Part shown: positions 1 through 6,582 of the stretch, one piece after another
Layout of the letters: each line of letters starts with the position of its first letter
Position numbering within the stretch: position 1 is the stretch's first letter
Source of the DNA: Ruminococcaceae bacterium UBA1767
Lineage (GTDB): Bacteria > Bacillota > Clostridia > Oscillospirales > Acutalibacteraceae
Reading direction: 5' to 3'
Assembly (NCBI GenBank): GCA_002315505.1
Contig: DCGX01000038.1
Coordinates: forward strand, 1 to 17,919
Length of the DNA stretch: 17,919 bases
Translations under genes and position numbers: made by a program
The notes under the pieces: model-generated
Told to the model about the DNA's origin: nothing
What the model saw: only the letters and a program-made list of their open reading frames with translations
The model's database searches: none

Positions 1-1413
1 CTTCTGAACCTCTGCACCGCAGGTGTCGATTGACTCAATAGTGTGTGACTTTGACGAGCCTGTTGCGCCACCGCAACCGTCACGACCTGTTGAACCTCCG
101 AGAAGAATAACAATATCACCTGCATCCGGACACTCACGGCGAACATTTTCAGCCGGAGTTGCGGCAATAACCGCACCGATTTCCATTCTCTTTGCGGCAT
201 AGCCCGGATGATAGATTTCGTCAACAATGCCTGTTGCAAGACCAATCTGATTACCGTATGAGGAATAGCCTGCGGCGGCAGTTGTAACAATCTTTCTCTG
301 CGGGAGCTTACCGTTCATCGTTTCGTTAATCGGCTTGAGCGGGTCAGCCGCACCTGTTACACGCATTGCGCCGTAAACATATGAACGACCTGAAAGCGGG
401 TCACGGATTGCACCGCCGATACAAGTTGCTGCACCACCGAACGGCTCGATTTCCGTCGGGTGATTATGTGTTTCGTTCTTGAAAAGCAAGAGCCACGGCT
501 CTGTCACGCCGTCAACATCAACGTCGATTTTAACCGTGCAAGCGTTGATTTCTTCGCTCTCATCTAACTTGTCGAGCTTACCCTGCTTTTTGAGTGCCTT
601 GACTGCAACGGTTGCCAGGTCCATAAGGCAGATTGGCTTTGTGCGGTTAAGTGACTTTCTTACAGCAATGTACTCATCATATGTTTTCTGTAAAAGCTCG
701 TCCTCGAACTTTACATCGTCAATAACTGTCAAAAATGTTGTATGACGGCAATGGTCTGACCAATAGGTGTCAATCATACGAATTTCAGTAACAGTAGGGT
801 CTCTGTGCTCTGTCTTGAAATAATCCTGGCAGAACTTTATGTCATCGCAATCCATTGCAAGTGCATATTCCTTAACGAAATCAGCAAGTCCGTTTTCGTC
901 AAGCTCTAAAAATCCGTCAAGAGTCTTAACCTCTGTCGGAATATCATATGCGATGTTGAGTGTCTTCGGAAGCTCAAATGAAGCCTCTCTTGCCTCAACG
1001 GGGTTGATAACATACTTCTTGATTTTATCAACATTTTCCTGCGGAATATCACCGTAAAGCATATAAACCTTAGCGGTTCTGATAAGCGGTCTGTCAGCCT
1101 TTGAAATGAGCTGAATACACTGTGCGGCAGAGTCTGCACGCTGGTCAAACTGACCCGGAAGATACTCAACAGCGAAGCAAATCGCACCGTCTGTGTCGAT
1201 TGTGTCAGTTACAATGTCGAGCTGTGGCTCTGAAAATACTGTCTTTTTAGCATAGTCAAAAAGCTCTTCTGTTATATTTTCAGCATCGTAACGATTGATT
1301 ATACGAATGTCTGTAACTTCCTTTATTCCGAGAAGTGAATTTGCCTCGTTTAATAATGCTCTTGCTTCGTTTGCAAGCTCATTCTTTTTTTCAACAAAAA
1401 CTCTGTAAACCAT
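1..1413 (-). CDS. purL: Phosphoribosylformylglycinamidine synthase, long form (5' part only)
   Basis: Only the first 471 codons are in the window; the frame stays open to the left edge. The enzyme converts FGAR, glutamine and ATP to FGAM in the cytoplasm (fourth step of IMP synthesis). The N-terminal region (about 1-160) fits the PurS-like and linker part of single-chain PurL. WSDHCRHTTF at residues 218-227 and the FKNETHNHPTEIEPFGGAAT stretch at 311-330 are hallmark PurL motifs, followed by the IRDPLSGRSY segment at 336-345. The N-terminal extension and these motifs point to the roughly 1200-residue single-polypeptide form, so the second synthetase half and the C-terminal glutaminase domain should lie beyond the edge. 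The ATG at 1413 follows the purD stop by one base, with GGAGG in the end of purD as ribosome binding site. It is the last gene of the visible purine operon. Confidence 0.95.
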   Translation of the reverse strand, partial: MVYRVFVEKKNELANEARALLNEANSLLGIKEVTDIRIINRYDAENITEELFDYAKKTVFSEPQLDIVTDTIDTDGAICFAVEYLPGQFDQRADSAAQCIQLISKADRPLIRTAKVYMLYGDIPQENVDKIKKYVINPVEAREASFELPKTLNIAYDIPTEVKTLDGFLELDENGLADFVKEYALAMDCDDIKFCQDYFKTEHRDPTVTEIRMIDTYWSDHCRHTTFLTVIDDVKFEDELLQKTYDEYIAVRKSLNRTKPICLMDLATVAVKALKKQGKLDKLDESEEINACTVKIDVDVDGVTEPWLLLFKNETHNHPTEIEPFGGAATCIGGAIRDPLSGRSYVYGAMRVTGAADPLKPINETMNGKLPQRKIVTTAAAGYSSYGNQIGLATGIVDEIYHPGYAAKRMEIGAVIAATPAENVRRECPDAGDIVILLGGSTGRDGCGGATGSSKSHTIESIDTCGAEVQK

Positions 1414-1414
1414 T

Positions 1415-2683
1415 TTAGTCCTCCAAAGCCTTTAGCGCTCTTGCGCCAATGTCTTTTCTGTAATATTCATTGTCAAAGTGGATTTTTGCTACCTTTTCGT
1501 AGGACTTTTCAATAGCCTTTTCAAGTGTATCCTCAACGGAGGTTACACCTAAAACACGTCCGCCGTTAGTAAGGAGCTTACCGTCCTTAAGTGAAGCACC
1601 TGCAACAAAAACATTGTCGCTCACTTCATCGGAAATTGTCATCTCGAAGCCTTTTTCGTAGCTTTGAGGATAGCCTGCCGAAGCCATAATTACACATGCG
1701 GCATTTTTATCAGAGAATTTAACTTCAGTATCAGCAAGTGTGCCGTCTGTGGTAGCCTGCATAATCGTGAGCAAATCGCTCTCCAAAAGCGGAAGAACAA
1801 CCTGAGTTTCGGGGTCACCGAAGCGACAGTTATATTCAATAACCTTAGGTCCCTTAGGTGTGAGCATAAGTCCGAAATAAAGGCAACCCTTGAAGGTTCT
1901 TCCCTCTTTGTTCATTGCCTCGATTGTCGGCTCGAAGATAGTCTTCATACACTCGTCGGCGATTGCCTTTGTGTAGTAAGGATTCGGAGCGATTGTACCC
2001 ATACCGCCTGTATTAAGTCCCTCGTCATTATCCATTGCACGCTTGTGGTCCATTGAAGAAATCATCGGAACTACAGTCTTGCCGTCAGTGAAGGAAAGCA
2101 CGGAAACCTCGGGGCCTGTGAGAAATTCCTCAATAACAACATTCTCACCGCTCTTGCCGAATTTCTTATTCTGCATCATTTCAACAACGGCATTCTTTGC
2201 GTCTTCTCTTGTTTCTGCGATAATTACTCCCTTGCCAAGTGCAAGTCCGTCAGCCTTGATAACTGTCGGAATCGGTGCAGTTTCAAGATAAGCGAGAGCA
2301 GACTCCATATCATCGAATACTTCATATTCAGCGGTCGGAATACCGTATTTTTTCATAAGATTCTTTGAGAAAACCTTACTGCCCTCAATTATTGCAGCAT
2401 TTGCTCTCGGTCCGAAGCACGGAATACCCATTTCGGAAAGCTCGTCAACAAGTCCCAAAACCAACGGGTCATCGGGTGCAACAACTGCATAATCTATGCT
2501 TTCATTTTTAACATATTCTTTAATTTTTTCAATGTCAGTTGCCTTGATATCAATGCACTCTGCATCCTTTGCAATACCGCCGTTACCGGGAATTGCAATA
2601 ATCTTGTCAACCGACTTATTTTCTTTTATTTTCTTTATAATGGCGTGTTCTCTTCCGCCACCACCTATAACTAAAACTTTCAT
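1415..2683 (-). CDS. purD: Phosphoribosylamine-glycine ligase (GAR synthetase)
   Basis: Cytoplasmic ATP-grasp ligase joining phosphoribosylamine and glycine to give GAR (second step of IMP synthesis). The 422-residue protein is full length for the family. It opens with the diagnostic MKVLVIGGGGREHAI, has the ATP-grasp substrate region FGPRANAAIIEGSK near residue 90-105, the ATP loop around ADGLALGKGV near 143-152, and the PKVIEYNCRFGDPETQ block near 275-290 that carries the metal-binding Glu and Asn. The start ATG has GGAG upstream in the repeat-containing gap. It lies 273 bp downstream of the AICAR formyltransferase gene, the only large gap in the operon, and one base upstream of purL. The remaining purine genes are much more tightly packed, so this gap is the odd feature of its context. 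Confidence 0.97.
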   Translation of the reverse strand: MKVLVIGGGGREHAIIKKIKENKSVDKIIAIPGNGGIAKDAECIDIKATDIEKIKEYVKNESIDYAVVAPDDPLVLGLVDELSEMGIPCFGPRANAAIIEGSKVFSKNLMKKYGIPTAEYEVFDDMESALAYLETAPIPTVIKADGLALGKGVIIAETREDAKNAVVEMMQNKKFGKSGENVVIEEFLTGPEVSVLSFTDGKTVVPMISSMDHKRAMDNDEGLNTGGMGTIAPNPYYTKAIADECMKTIFEPTIEAMNKEGRTFKGCLYFGLMLTPKGPKVIEYNCRFGDPETQVVLPLLESDLLTIMQATTDGTLADTEVKFSDKNAACVIMASAGYPQSYEKGFEMTISDEVSDNVFVAGASLKDGKLLTNGGRVLGVTSVEDTLEKAIEKSYEKVAKIHFDNEYYRKDIGARALKALED

Positions 2684-2757
2684 AAAAGCTCCTTATTTGT
2701 TGAAAGGAAATTGTAAGCCAAAAAAGCTCTACGCCCCAATGACGGTTGGAGTTATTG

Positions 2758-2795
2758 TTGAGATTCTTCGTCGCTTTGCTCCTCAGAATGACATA
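2758..2795. repeat. Interspersed repeat A, left copy
   Basis: This 38-bp stretch, containing GAGATTCTTCGTCGCTTTGC then CTCAGAATGACATA, matches 17828-17865 at 36 of 38 positions in the same orientation; the two differences are adjacent (2780-2781). Both copies are outside genes. It resembles short intergenic repeats I recall from many gut bacterial genomes, but that recollection has not been tested by a search. Confidence 0.85.
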
Positions 2796-2811
2796 TTTGA
2801 ATGTTTCGTAG

Positions 2812-2833
2812 GGGACGATGCCCACATCGTCCC
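2812..2833. repeat. 22-bp perfect palindromic repeat
   Basis: GGGACGATG, a four-base CCCA loop, then CATCGTCCC: a 9-bp perfect inverted repeat able to form a hairpin on either strand. It has no U-tract in either direction, so it is not a standard terminator. Its stem core (GGGACGAT and ATCGTCC) is also found in the terminator after carB at 17719-17737. The function is unknown. An RNA-processing or stabilising hairpin within the purine transcript is possible. Confidence 0.8.
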
Positions 2834-2876
2834 AAAACCGGAACGAAATCAAAGACGATGGGATTGTGTGATTATT

Positions 2877-2934
2877 TTTTCCTTTGATCCCTCAGTCTCG
2901 CTCCGCTCGACAGCTCCCTTTTTCCAAAGGAAAA
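2877..2934. repeat. Interspersed repeat B with 10-bp terminal inverted repeats
   Basis: TTTTCCTTTG at 2877-2886 is an exact inverted match to CAAAGGAAAA at 2925-2934, enclosing 38 bp with a CTCGCTCCGCTCGA core. The first 21 bases recur exactly at 17794-17814. Terminal inverted repeats and dispersal suggest a tiny non-coding mobile or MITE-like relic, though no target duplication can be shown here. Confidence 0.65.
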
Positions 2935-2956
2935 CAGGAGCCTGTCAATTATATAA

Positions 2957-4141
2957 TTAGTGATGGAACAATCTCATACCTGTGAATGCCATTGCCATGC
3001 CGTACTTATCTGCGCACTCTATAACAAGGTCATCACGGATTGAGCCGCCCGGCTCTGCGATGTAAGAAACACCGCTCTTCTTTGCTCTTTCGATATTGTC
3101 GCTGAACGGGAAGAATGCATCAGAACCGAGAGCTACACCGCTCTTTGTTGCAAGATATGCCTTCTGCTCCTCGTCTGTGAACGGCTCGGGCTGAGTCGTG
3201 AAATACTTCTGCCAGATTCCATCAGCACAAACATCCTCTTCATTCTTATTGATGTAGCCGTCGATAACATTATCTCTGTCAGGTCTGCGAATATCCGCCT
3301 TGAACGGAAGATTCAATACCTTTTCGCTCTGACGAAGGAACCATGTGTCTGCCTTGCTGCCTGCAAGACGTGTGCAGTGAATTCTTGACTGCTGACCTGC
3401 ACCAACGCCGATAGCCTGTCCGTCAACTGCATAGCAAACTGAGTTTGACTGTGTATATTTAAGCGTAATGAGAGCGATAATCAAATCACGAACTGCGCTC
3501 TCGGGAAGCTCCTTGTTCTTTGTAACGAGGTTTGAAAGTAAATCCTTGTCAATTCTGAAATTGTTTCTGCCCTGCTGGAATGTGATACCGAAAACCTGCT
3601 TTGTTTCGATTTCTTCGGGAACAAAGTCTGGATCAATTTTAACGATGTTGTAACTGCCCTTACGCTTGCCCTTGAGAATTTCAAGTGCATCGTCATCATA
3701 GCCCGGTGCGATTATACCGTCGGAAACCTCACGTGCAATCATCATAGCTGTTGTCTTGTCGCAAACGTCTGAAAGTGCAACCCAGTCACCGAATGAGCAC
3801 ATACGGTCAGTACCACGAGCACGTGCATATGCACAGGCAAGCGGACTGTCATCAAGACCTTCGATATCGTCAACGAAGCAAGCCTTTTTAAGTGTGTCTG
3901 AAAGAGGAACACCGATTGCGGCTGATGTCGGGCTAACGTGCTTGAAGGATGCACAAGCAGGAAAGCCGAGAATGTCCTTAATTTCCTTAACTAACTGCCA
4001 TGAGTTGAATGCATCGAGGAAGTTGATATATCCCGGTCTGCCGTTGAGAATTTCAATTGGCAAATCCTCACCGTTATTCATAAAAATTTTTGACGGTTTT
4101 TGATTAGGGTTACAACCGTATTTAAGTTCAAATTCTTTCAA
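2957..4141 (-). CDS. purH: AICAR formyltransferase, stand-alone (PurH C-terminal domain only)
   Basis: Transfers a formyl group from 10-formyl-THF to AICAR to give FAICAR, the penultimate step to IMP. The 394-residue protein starts directly in the formyltransferase domain (LKYGCNPNQKP at 6-16) and lacks the roughly 200-residue MGS-like IMP cyclohydrolase domain that precedes it in bifunctional PurH. Family motifs are present: SFKHVSP with the catalytic Lys67-His68 pair, QSNSVCYA, GVGAGQQSRIHCTR, SDAFFPF, and an RLFHH C-terminus. The start codon is TTG, chosen because it begins the conserved domain and has AAGGAG eight bases upstream; the TAA stop of the preceding cyclohydrolase gene lies within that ribosome binding sequence. 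The missing cyclisation activity is supplied by the adjacent upstream gene. The product is sometimes named PurV or PurH2. Confidence 0.93.
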   Translation of the reverse strand: MKEFELKYGCNPNQKPSKIFMNNGEDLPIEILNGRPGYINFLDAFNSWQLVKEIKDILGFPACASFKHVSPTSAAIGVPLSDTLKKACFVDDIEGLDDSPLACAYARARGTDRMCSFGDWVALSDVCDKTTAMMIAREVSDGIIAPGYDDDALEILKGKRKGSYNIVKIDPDFVPEEIETKQVFGITFQQGRNNFRIDKDLLSNLVTKNKELPESAVRDLIIALITLKYTQSNSVCYAVDGQAIGVGAGQQSRIHCTRLAGSKADTWFLRQSEKVLNLPFKADIRRPDRDNVIDGYINKNEEDVCADGIWQKYFTTQPEPFTDEEQKAYLATKSGVALGSDAFFPFSDNIERAKKSGVSYIAEPGGSIRDDLVIECADKYGMAMAFTGMRLFHH

Positions 4142-4153
4142 TTTTAATTCTCC

Positions 4154-4873
4154 TTATTTATTCTTATTGATGATTCTCTCATCTCTTTCGAGAGTTTCGA
4201 GGTCAACATAGTTTACGTAAAGTGAAATTTTGTTATCTTCATTGAGTGCATCCCAGAGCTTAGCTGTGAATTCATCAATGTCATTGCCGATTGCAACTCT
4301 CTCAGGCTCGCCCTGGAAGGTCGGAATCGGATTGCCGTCACAAACATATGTATGAATGAAGTGACCTAAGCCATTGAGTGACGGATATGAGAAGCTGTAG
4401 CGATTACAGGCTGTACCCTCCGCATCTGCTGACTTGAGAATACTCATTTCATAATCGAAATCACCGTCAGCAAAGTTAATTACACCGCTGATACGAGGTG
4501 TGAAGTTCGGTGCGTCAGGCTCAAATTCTCTTGATTTGAGAGCGCATTTCATACCCTTGCCGTTTACGAAACCGTCATAAATTGTATCTGTCTGGTCACC
4601 GTTGGTAACGATGAGCTTATTTTCGAACTGACGAACTGCAGCATAAATAATAAGGCTCGGGTCTTCAACCTTTGAAAAATCATAAGGCTCTGTGAATAAT
4701 TCACCGTTCTTCTGAGTGAATACTCTGTTGCGGCTGTTGGCACTTCTGCCCATAATAAAATAAGCTGTAACTGCCTTTTTGCCGTCCTCGGACTTACCGA
4801 TTACAATTCCTCGTCCAACGTAGGAATTATCCTTGATGAGTTCTGCGATGTCATTAATTTTGTAGATATTCAT
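4154..4873 (-). CDS. purO: IMP cyclohydrolase, PurO type
   Basis: Closes the ring of FAICAR to give IMP, the last step of the pathway. The 239-residue protein belongs by its appearance to the IMP_cyclohyd (PurO) family first described in archaea: an N-terminal NSYVGRGIVIGKSEDGKK followed by AYFIMGRSANSRNR (about residues 16-50), and the NRYSFSYPSLNGLGHFIHTY segment around 157-176. It is unrelated to the MGS-like cyclohydrolase domain of bacterial PurH. Its ATG overlaps the purN stop (ATGA), and it sits 12 bp before the stand-alone AICAR formyltransferase gene, so the two adjacent genes together replace one bifunctional purH. AAGGAG lies upstream of the start. The family call rests on remembered motifs and strong context; no alignment was run. 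Confidence 0.85.
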   Translation of the reverse strand: MNIYKINDIAELIKDNSYVGRGIVIGKSEDGKKAVTAYFIMGRSANSRNRVFTQKNGELFTEPYDFSKVEDPSLIIYAAVRQFENKLIVTNGDQTDTIYDGFVNGKGMKCALKSREFEPDAPNFTPRISGVINFADGDFDYEMSILKSADAEGTACNRYSFSYPSLNGLGHFIHTYVCDGNPIPTFQGEPERVAIGNDIDEFTAKLWDALNEDNKISLYVNYVDLETLERDERIINKNK

Positions 4874-5487
4874 GCTTGGTTCTCCTTATATAAGATTTCT
4901 TTTGATACCTTCTCCACCGAAGCGGGAAGAATTATCCATTCAGCCTGCTCCATTACCCTTCGCTGAAGCACCTCGGGTGTGTCACCGTCGATAACATCAA
5001 CTGCCTTTTGCATAATAATTTTACCGCCGTCGGGAATTTCGTTTACAAAGTGAACTGTTGCACCCGTAACCTTGACTCCCTTTTTCAGTGCTTCCTCATG
5101 CACCCTTAAACCATAGTAGCCTTTTCCGCAGAATGACGGAATAAGTGCAGGGTGAACATTGATAATCCTGTCAGCAAAGGTATTTGTAAATTTCTCACTT
5201 AAAATGCTCAAAAATCCCGCAAGAACAATAAGCTCTATTTCGTTTTCCTTGAGCATATTTATCATTTTTTCTTCAAAATCTGCCTGGTCAGCACAATCTT
5301 TTTTTGAAACAACCGCATTCTTAATGCCGTTATTTTCAGCACGTGTGAGTGCATAGGCTCCGTGATTGTTCGAAATAACAAGCTCGATTTTTCCGTTTTC
5401 TATTATTCCGCTTTTCTCTGCGTCAATGAGTGCCTGCAAGTTTGTTCCGCCGCCCGAAACGAGTACGGCAATTTTAACCTTTCTCAT
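4870..5487 (-). CDS. purN: Phosphoribosylglycinamide formyltransferase (10-formyl-THF dependent)
   Basis: Formylates GAR to FGAR (third step) using 10-formyltetrahydrofolate. From Met at 5487 the protein is 205 residues, the usual PurN length, starting MRKVKIAVLVSGGGTNLQAL with the phosphate-binding SGGGTN at 11-16. The INVHPALIPSF motif carries the catalytic Asn110 and His112, and IPDGG carries the catalytic Asp153. The frame is open further up to an ATG at 5568, which would add 27 charged residues (beginning MKNQRSESKY) and overlap purM by 35 bp. I prefer 5487 because the conserved fold begins there, although its ribosome binding site is weak. The gene overlaps the next one by 4 bp (ATGA), suggesting translational coupling. 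Confidence 0.93.
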   Translation of the reverse strand: MRKVKIAVLVSGGGTNLQALIDAEKSGIIENGKIELVISNNHGAYALTRAENNGIKNAVVSKKDCADQADFEEKMINMLKENEIELIVLAGFLSILSEKFTNTFADRIINVHPALIPSFCGKGYYGLRVHEEALKKGVKVTGATVHFVNEIPDGGKIIMQKAVDVIDGDTPEVLQRRVMEQAEWIILPASVEKVSKEILYKENQA

Positions 5488-5533
5488 ACTCTCACGCTTT
5501 CTTCTGATTCCATTCACCGTGAAGTGAACTTCT

Positions 5534-6577
5534 TCAGCATATTTTGATTCGCTCCTCTGATTTTTCAATCTTGCCGATTACGTAAGCATCCTCGCCGTTT
5601 GCCTTGAGGATTTCAAGAGCCTCATCCTTATCCTCTGCCGAAACAACAATGCTCATACCAACGCCCATATTAAATGTGTTGAACATATCTCTTTCGCAGA
5701 TGTTGCCCTTCTTTGCCATAAGCTCGAAGATAGGAAGAACCTTAACTGCGCTTCTGTCAACAACTGCACAAAGTCCTTCAGGAATGCTTCTTGGGATATT
5801 TTCGTAGAAGCCGCCGCCGGTGATATGAGAAATGCCCTTGACCTTAACCTTTTCAAGCAACGCCATAACAGGCTTAACATAAATCTTTGTCGGAGTAAGA
5901 AGTGTTTCGCCGAGGCTCTTTCCACCGAGCTCTTCAACAGGAGCCTTAAGGTCAATGTTCTCAACGTCGAAAATCTTTCTTACGAGTGAGAAGCCGTTTG
6001 AATGAACACCCGACGAAGCAAGTGCGATAATAACGTCACCCTCTGCCATTTCTTTATTGTTGATAATCTTATCCTTGTCAACAATACCTGTGCAGTAACC
6101 TGCAAGGTCGTATTCATCAATTGGATAGAAGCCCGGCATTTCAGCAGTTTCACCACCGATTAAAGCCGCACCCGACTGTACACAGCCGTCACATATTCCG
6201 CTTACAATGTCGGCAATCTTCTCAGGGAAGTTCTTGCCGCAGGCGATATAATCGAGGAAATATAGCGGCTTTGCACCGCAGCAGATAATATCGTTGACGC
6301 ACATAGCAACACAGTCAATGCCGACTGTATCGTGCTTGTCCATTAAAAATGCAATTTTGAGCTTTGTACCAACACCGTCAGTACCGCTTACAAGTACAGG
6401 CTTATTAATTCCTGTCAGGTCAAGCTCAAAAAGTCCGCCGAAGCCACCGACATCCGAGCAAACACCCTTTGTCATTGTGGTAGCAATGTGCTTTTTCATA
6501 AGTTCAACAGCCTTGTAGCCTGCAGTAATGTCAACGCCTGCTGATGCGTAAACATCTGATTTTGAATTTTCAATCAT
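5534..6577 (-). CDS. purM: Phosphoribosylformylglycinamidine cyclo-ligase (AIR synthetase)
   Basis: ATP-dependent closure of FGAM to AIR (fifth step). From Met at 6577 the protein has 347 residues, normal for PurM. It carries SKSDVYASAGVDITAGYKAV at the N-terminus, the nucleotide-binding VSGTDGVGTKLKIA (63-76), GIDCVAMCVNDIICCGAKPLYFLDYIA (about 86-112), and the GGGFYENIPRSIPEG block in the C-terminal half. The frame is open to an ATG at 6622, adding 15 residues inside the purF end. The inner start is chosen because it matches the family N-terminus and has a GGAAAGGA ribosome binding site just before it, overlapping the purF stop. It follows purF by 5 bp. The enzyme shares its fold with the synthetase domain of PurL, the enzyme that makes its substrate. 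Confidence 0.96.
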   Translation of the reverse strand: MIENSKSDVYASAGVDITAGYKAVELMKKHIATTMTKGVCSDVGGFGGLFELDLTGINKPVLVSGTDGVGTKLKIAFLMDKHDTVGIDCVAMCVNDIICCGAKPLYFLDYIACGKNFPEKIADIVSGICDGCVQSGAALIGGETAEMPGFYPIDEYDLAGYCTGIVDKDKIINNKEMAEGDVIIALASSGVHSNGFSLVRKIFDVENIDLKAPVEELGGKSLGETLLTPTKIYVKPVMALLEKVKVKGISHITGGGFYENIPRSIPEGLCAVVDRSAVKVLPIFELMAKKGNICERDMFNTFNMGVGMSIVVSAEDKDEALEILKANGEDAYVIGKIEKSEERIKIC

Positions 6578-6582
6578 AATTC

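Larger units (their letters stand above)
2684..2956. other. Intergenic gap in the purine operon filled with repeat modules
   Basis: No gene is supported in this 273-bp gap between the AICAR formyltransferase gene and purD. Three modules are visible: a 38-bp sequence that recurs near the right edge of the window (2758-2795), a 22-bp perfect palindrome (2812-2833), and a 58-bp unit bounded by a 10-bp inverted repeat (2877-2934) whose left 21 bases also recur at the right edge. No intrinsic terminator with a clear U-tract is seen on the minus strand, so the operon can plausibly be transcribed through it. Confidence 0.8.

Noticed and set aside
2616..2852. 78-codon minus-strand open frame across the purD start and the gap
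   Set aside because: It overlaps purD in another frame and its codons come mostly from repeat A and the palindrome; no family features.
2877..2934. Intrinsic terminator in the purine operon gap
   Set aside because: The inverted repeat arms are 38 bp apart and no T-run follows on the minus strand, so it does not look like a terminator for the pur transcript.
2496..2960. 154-codon plus-strand open frame spanning the purD start and the repeat-filled gap
   Set aside because: It runs antisense through the conserved purD N-terminus and then through the repeat modules, with no recognisable protein features; it is a by-product of those sequences.
5488..5568. 27-residue N-terminal extension of PurN from an upstream ATG
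   Set aside because: The family fold starts at the inner Met, the extension is charged and unlike known PurN, and it would overlap the purM end by 35 bp. It cannot be fully excluded because the inner ribosome binding site is weak.
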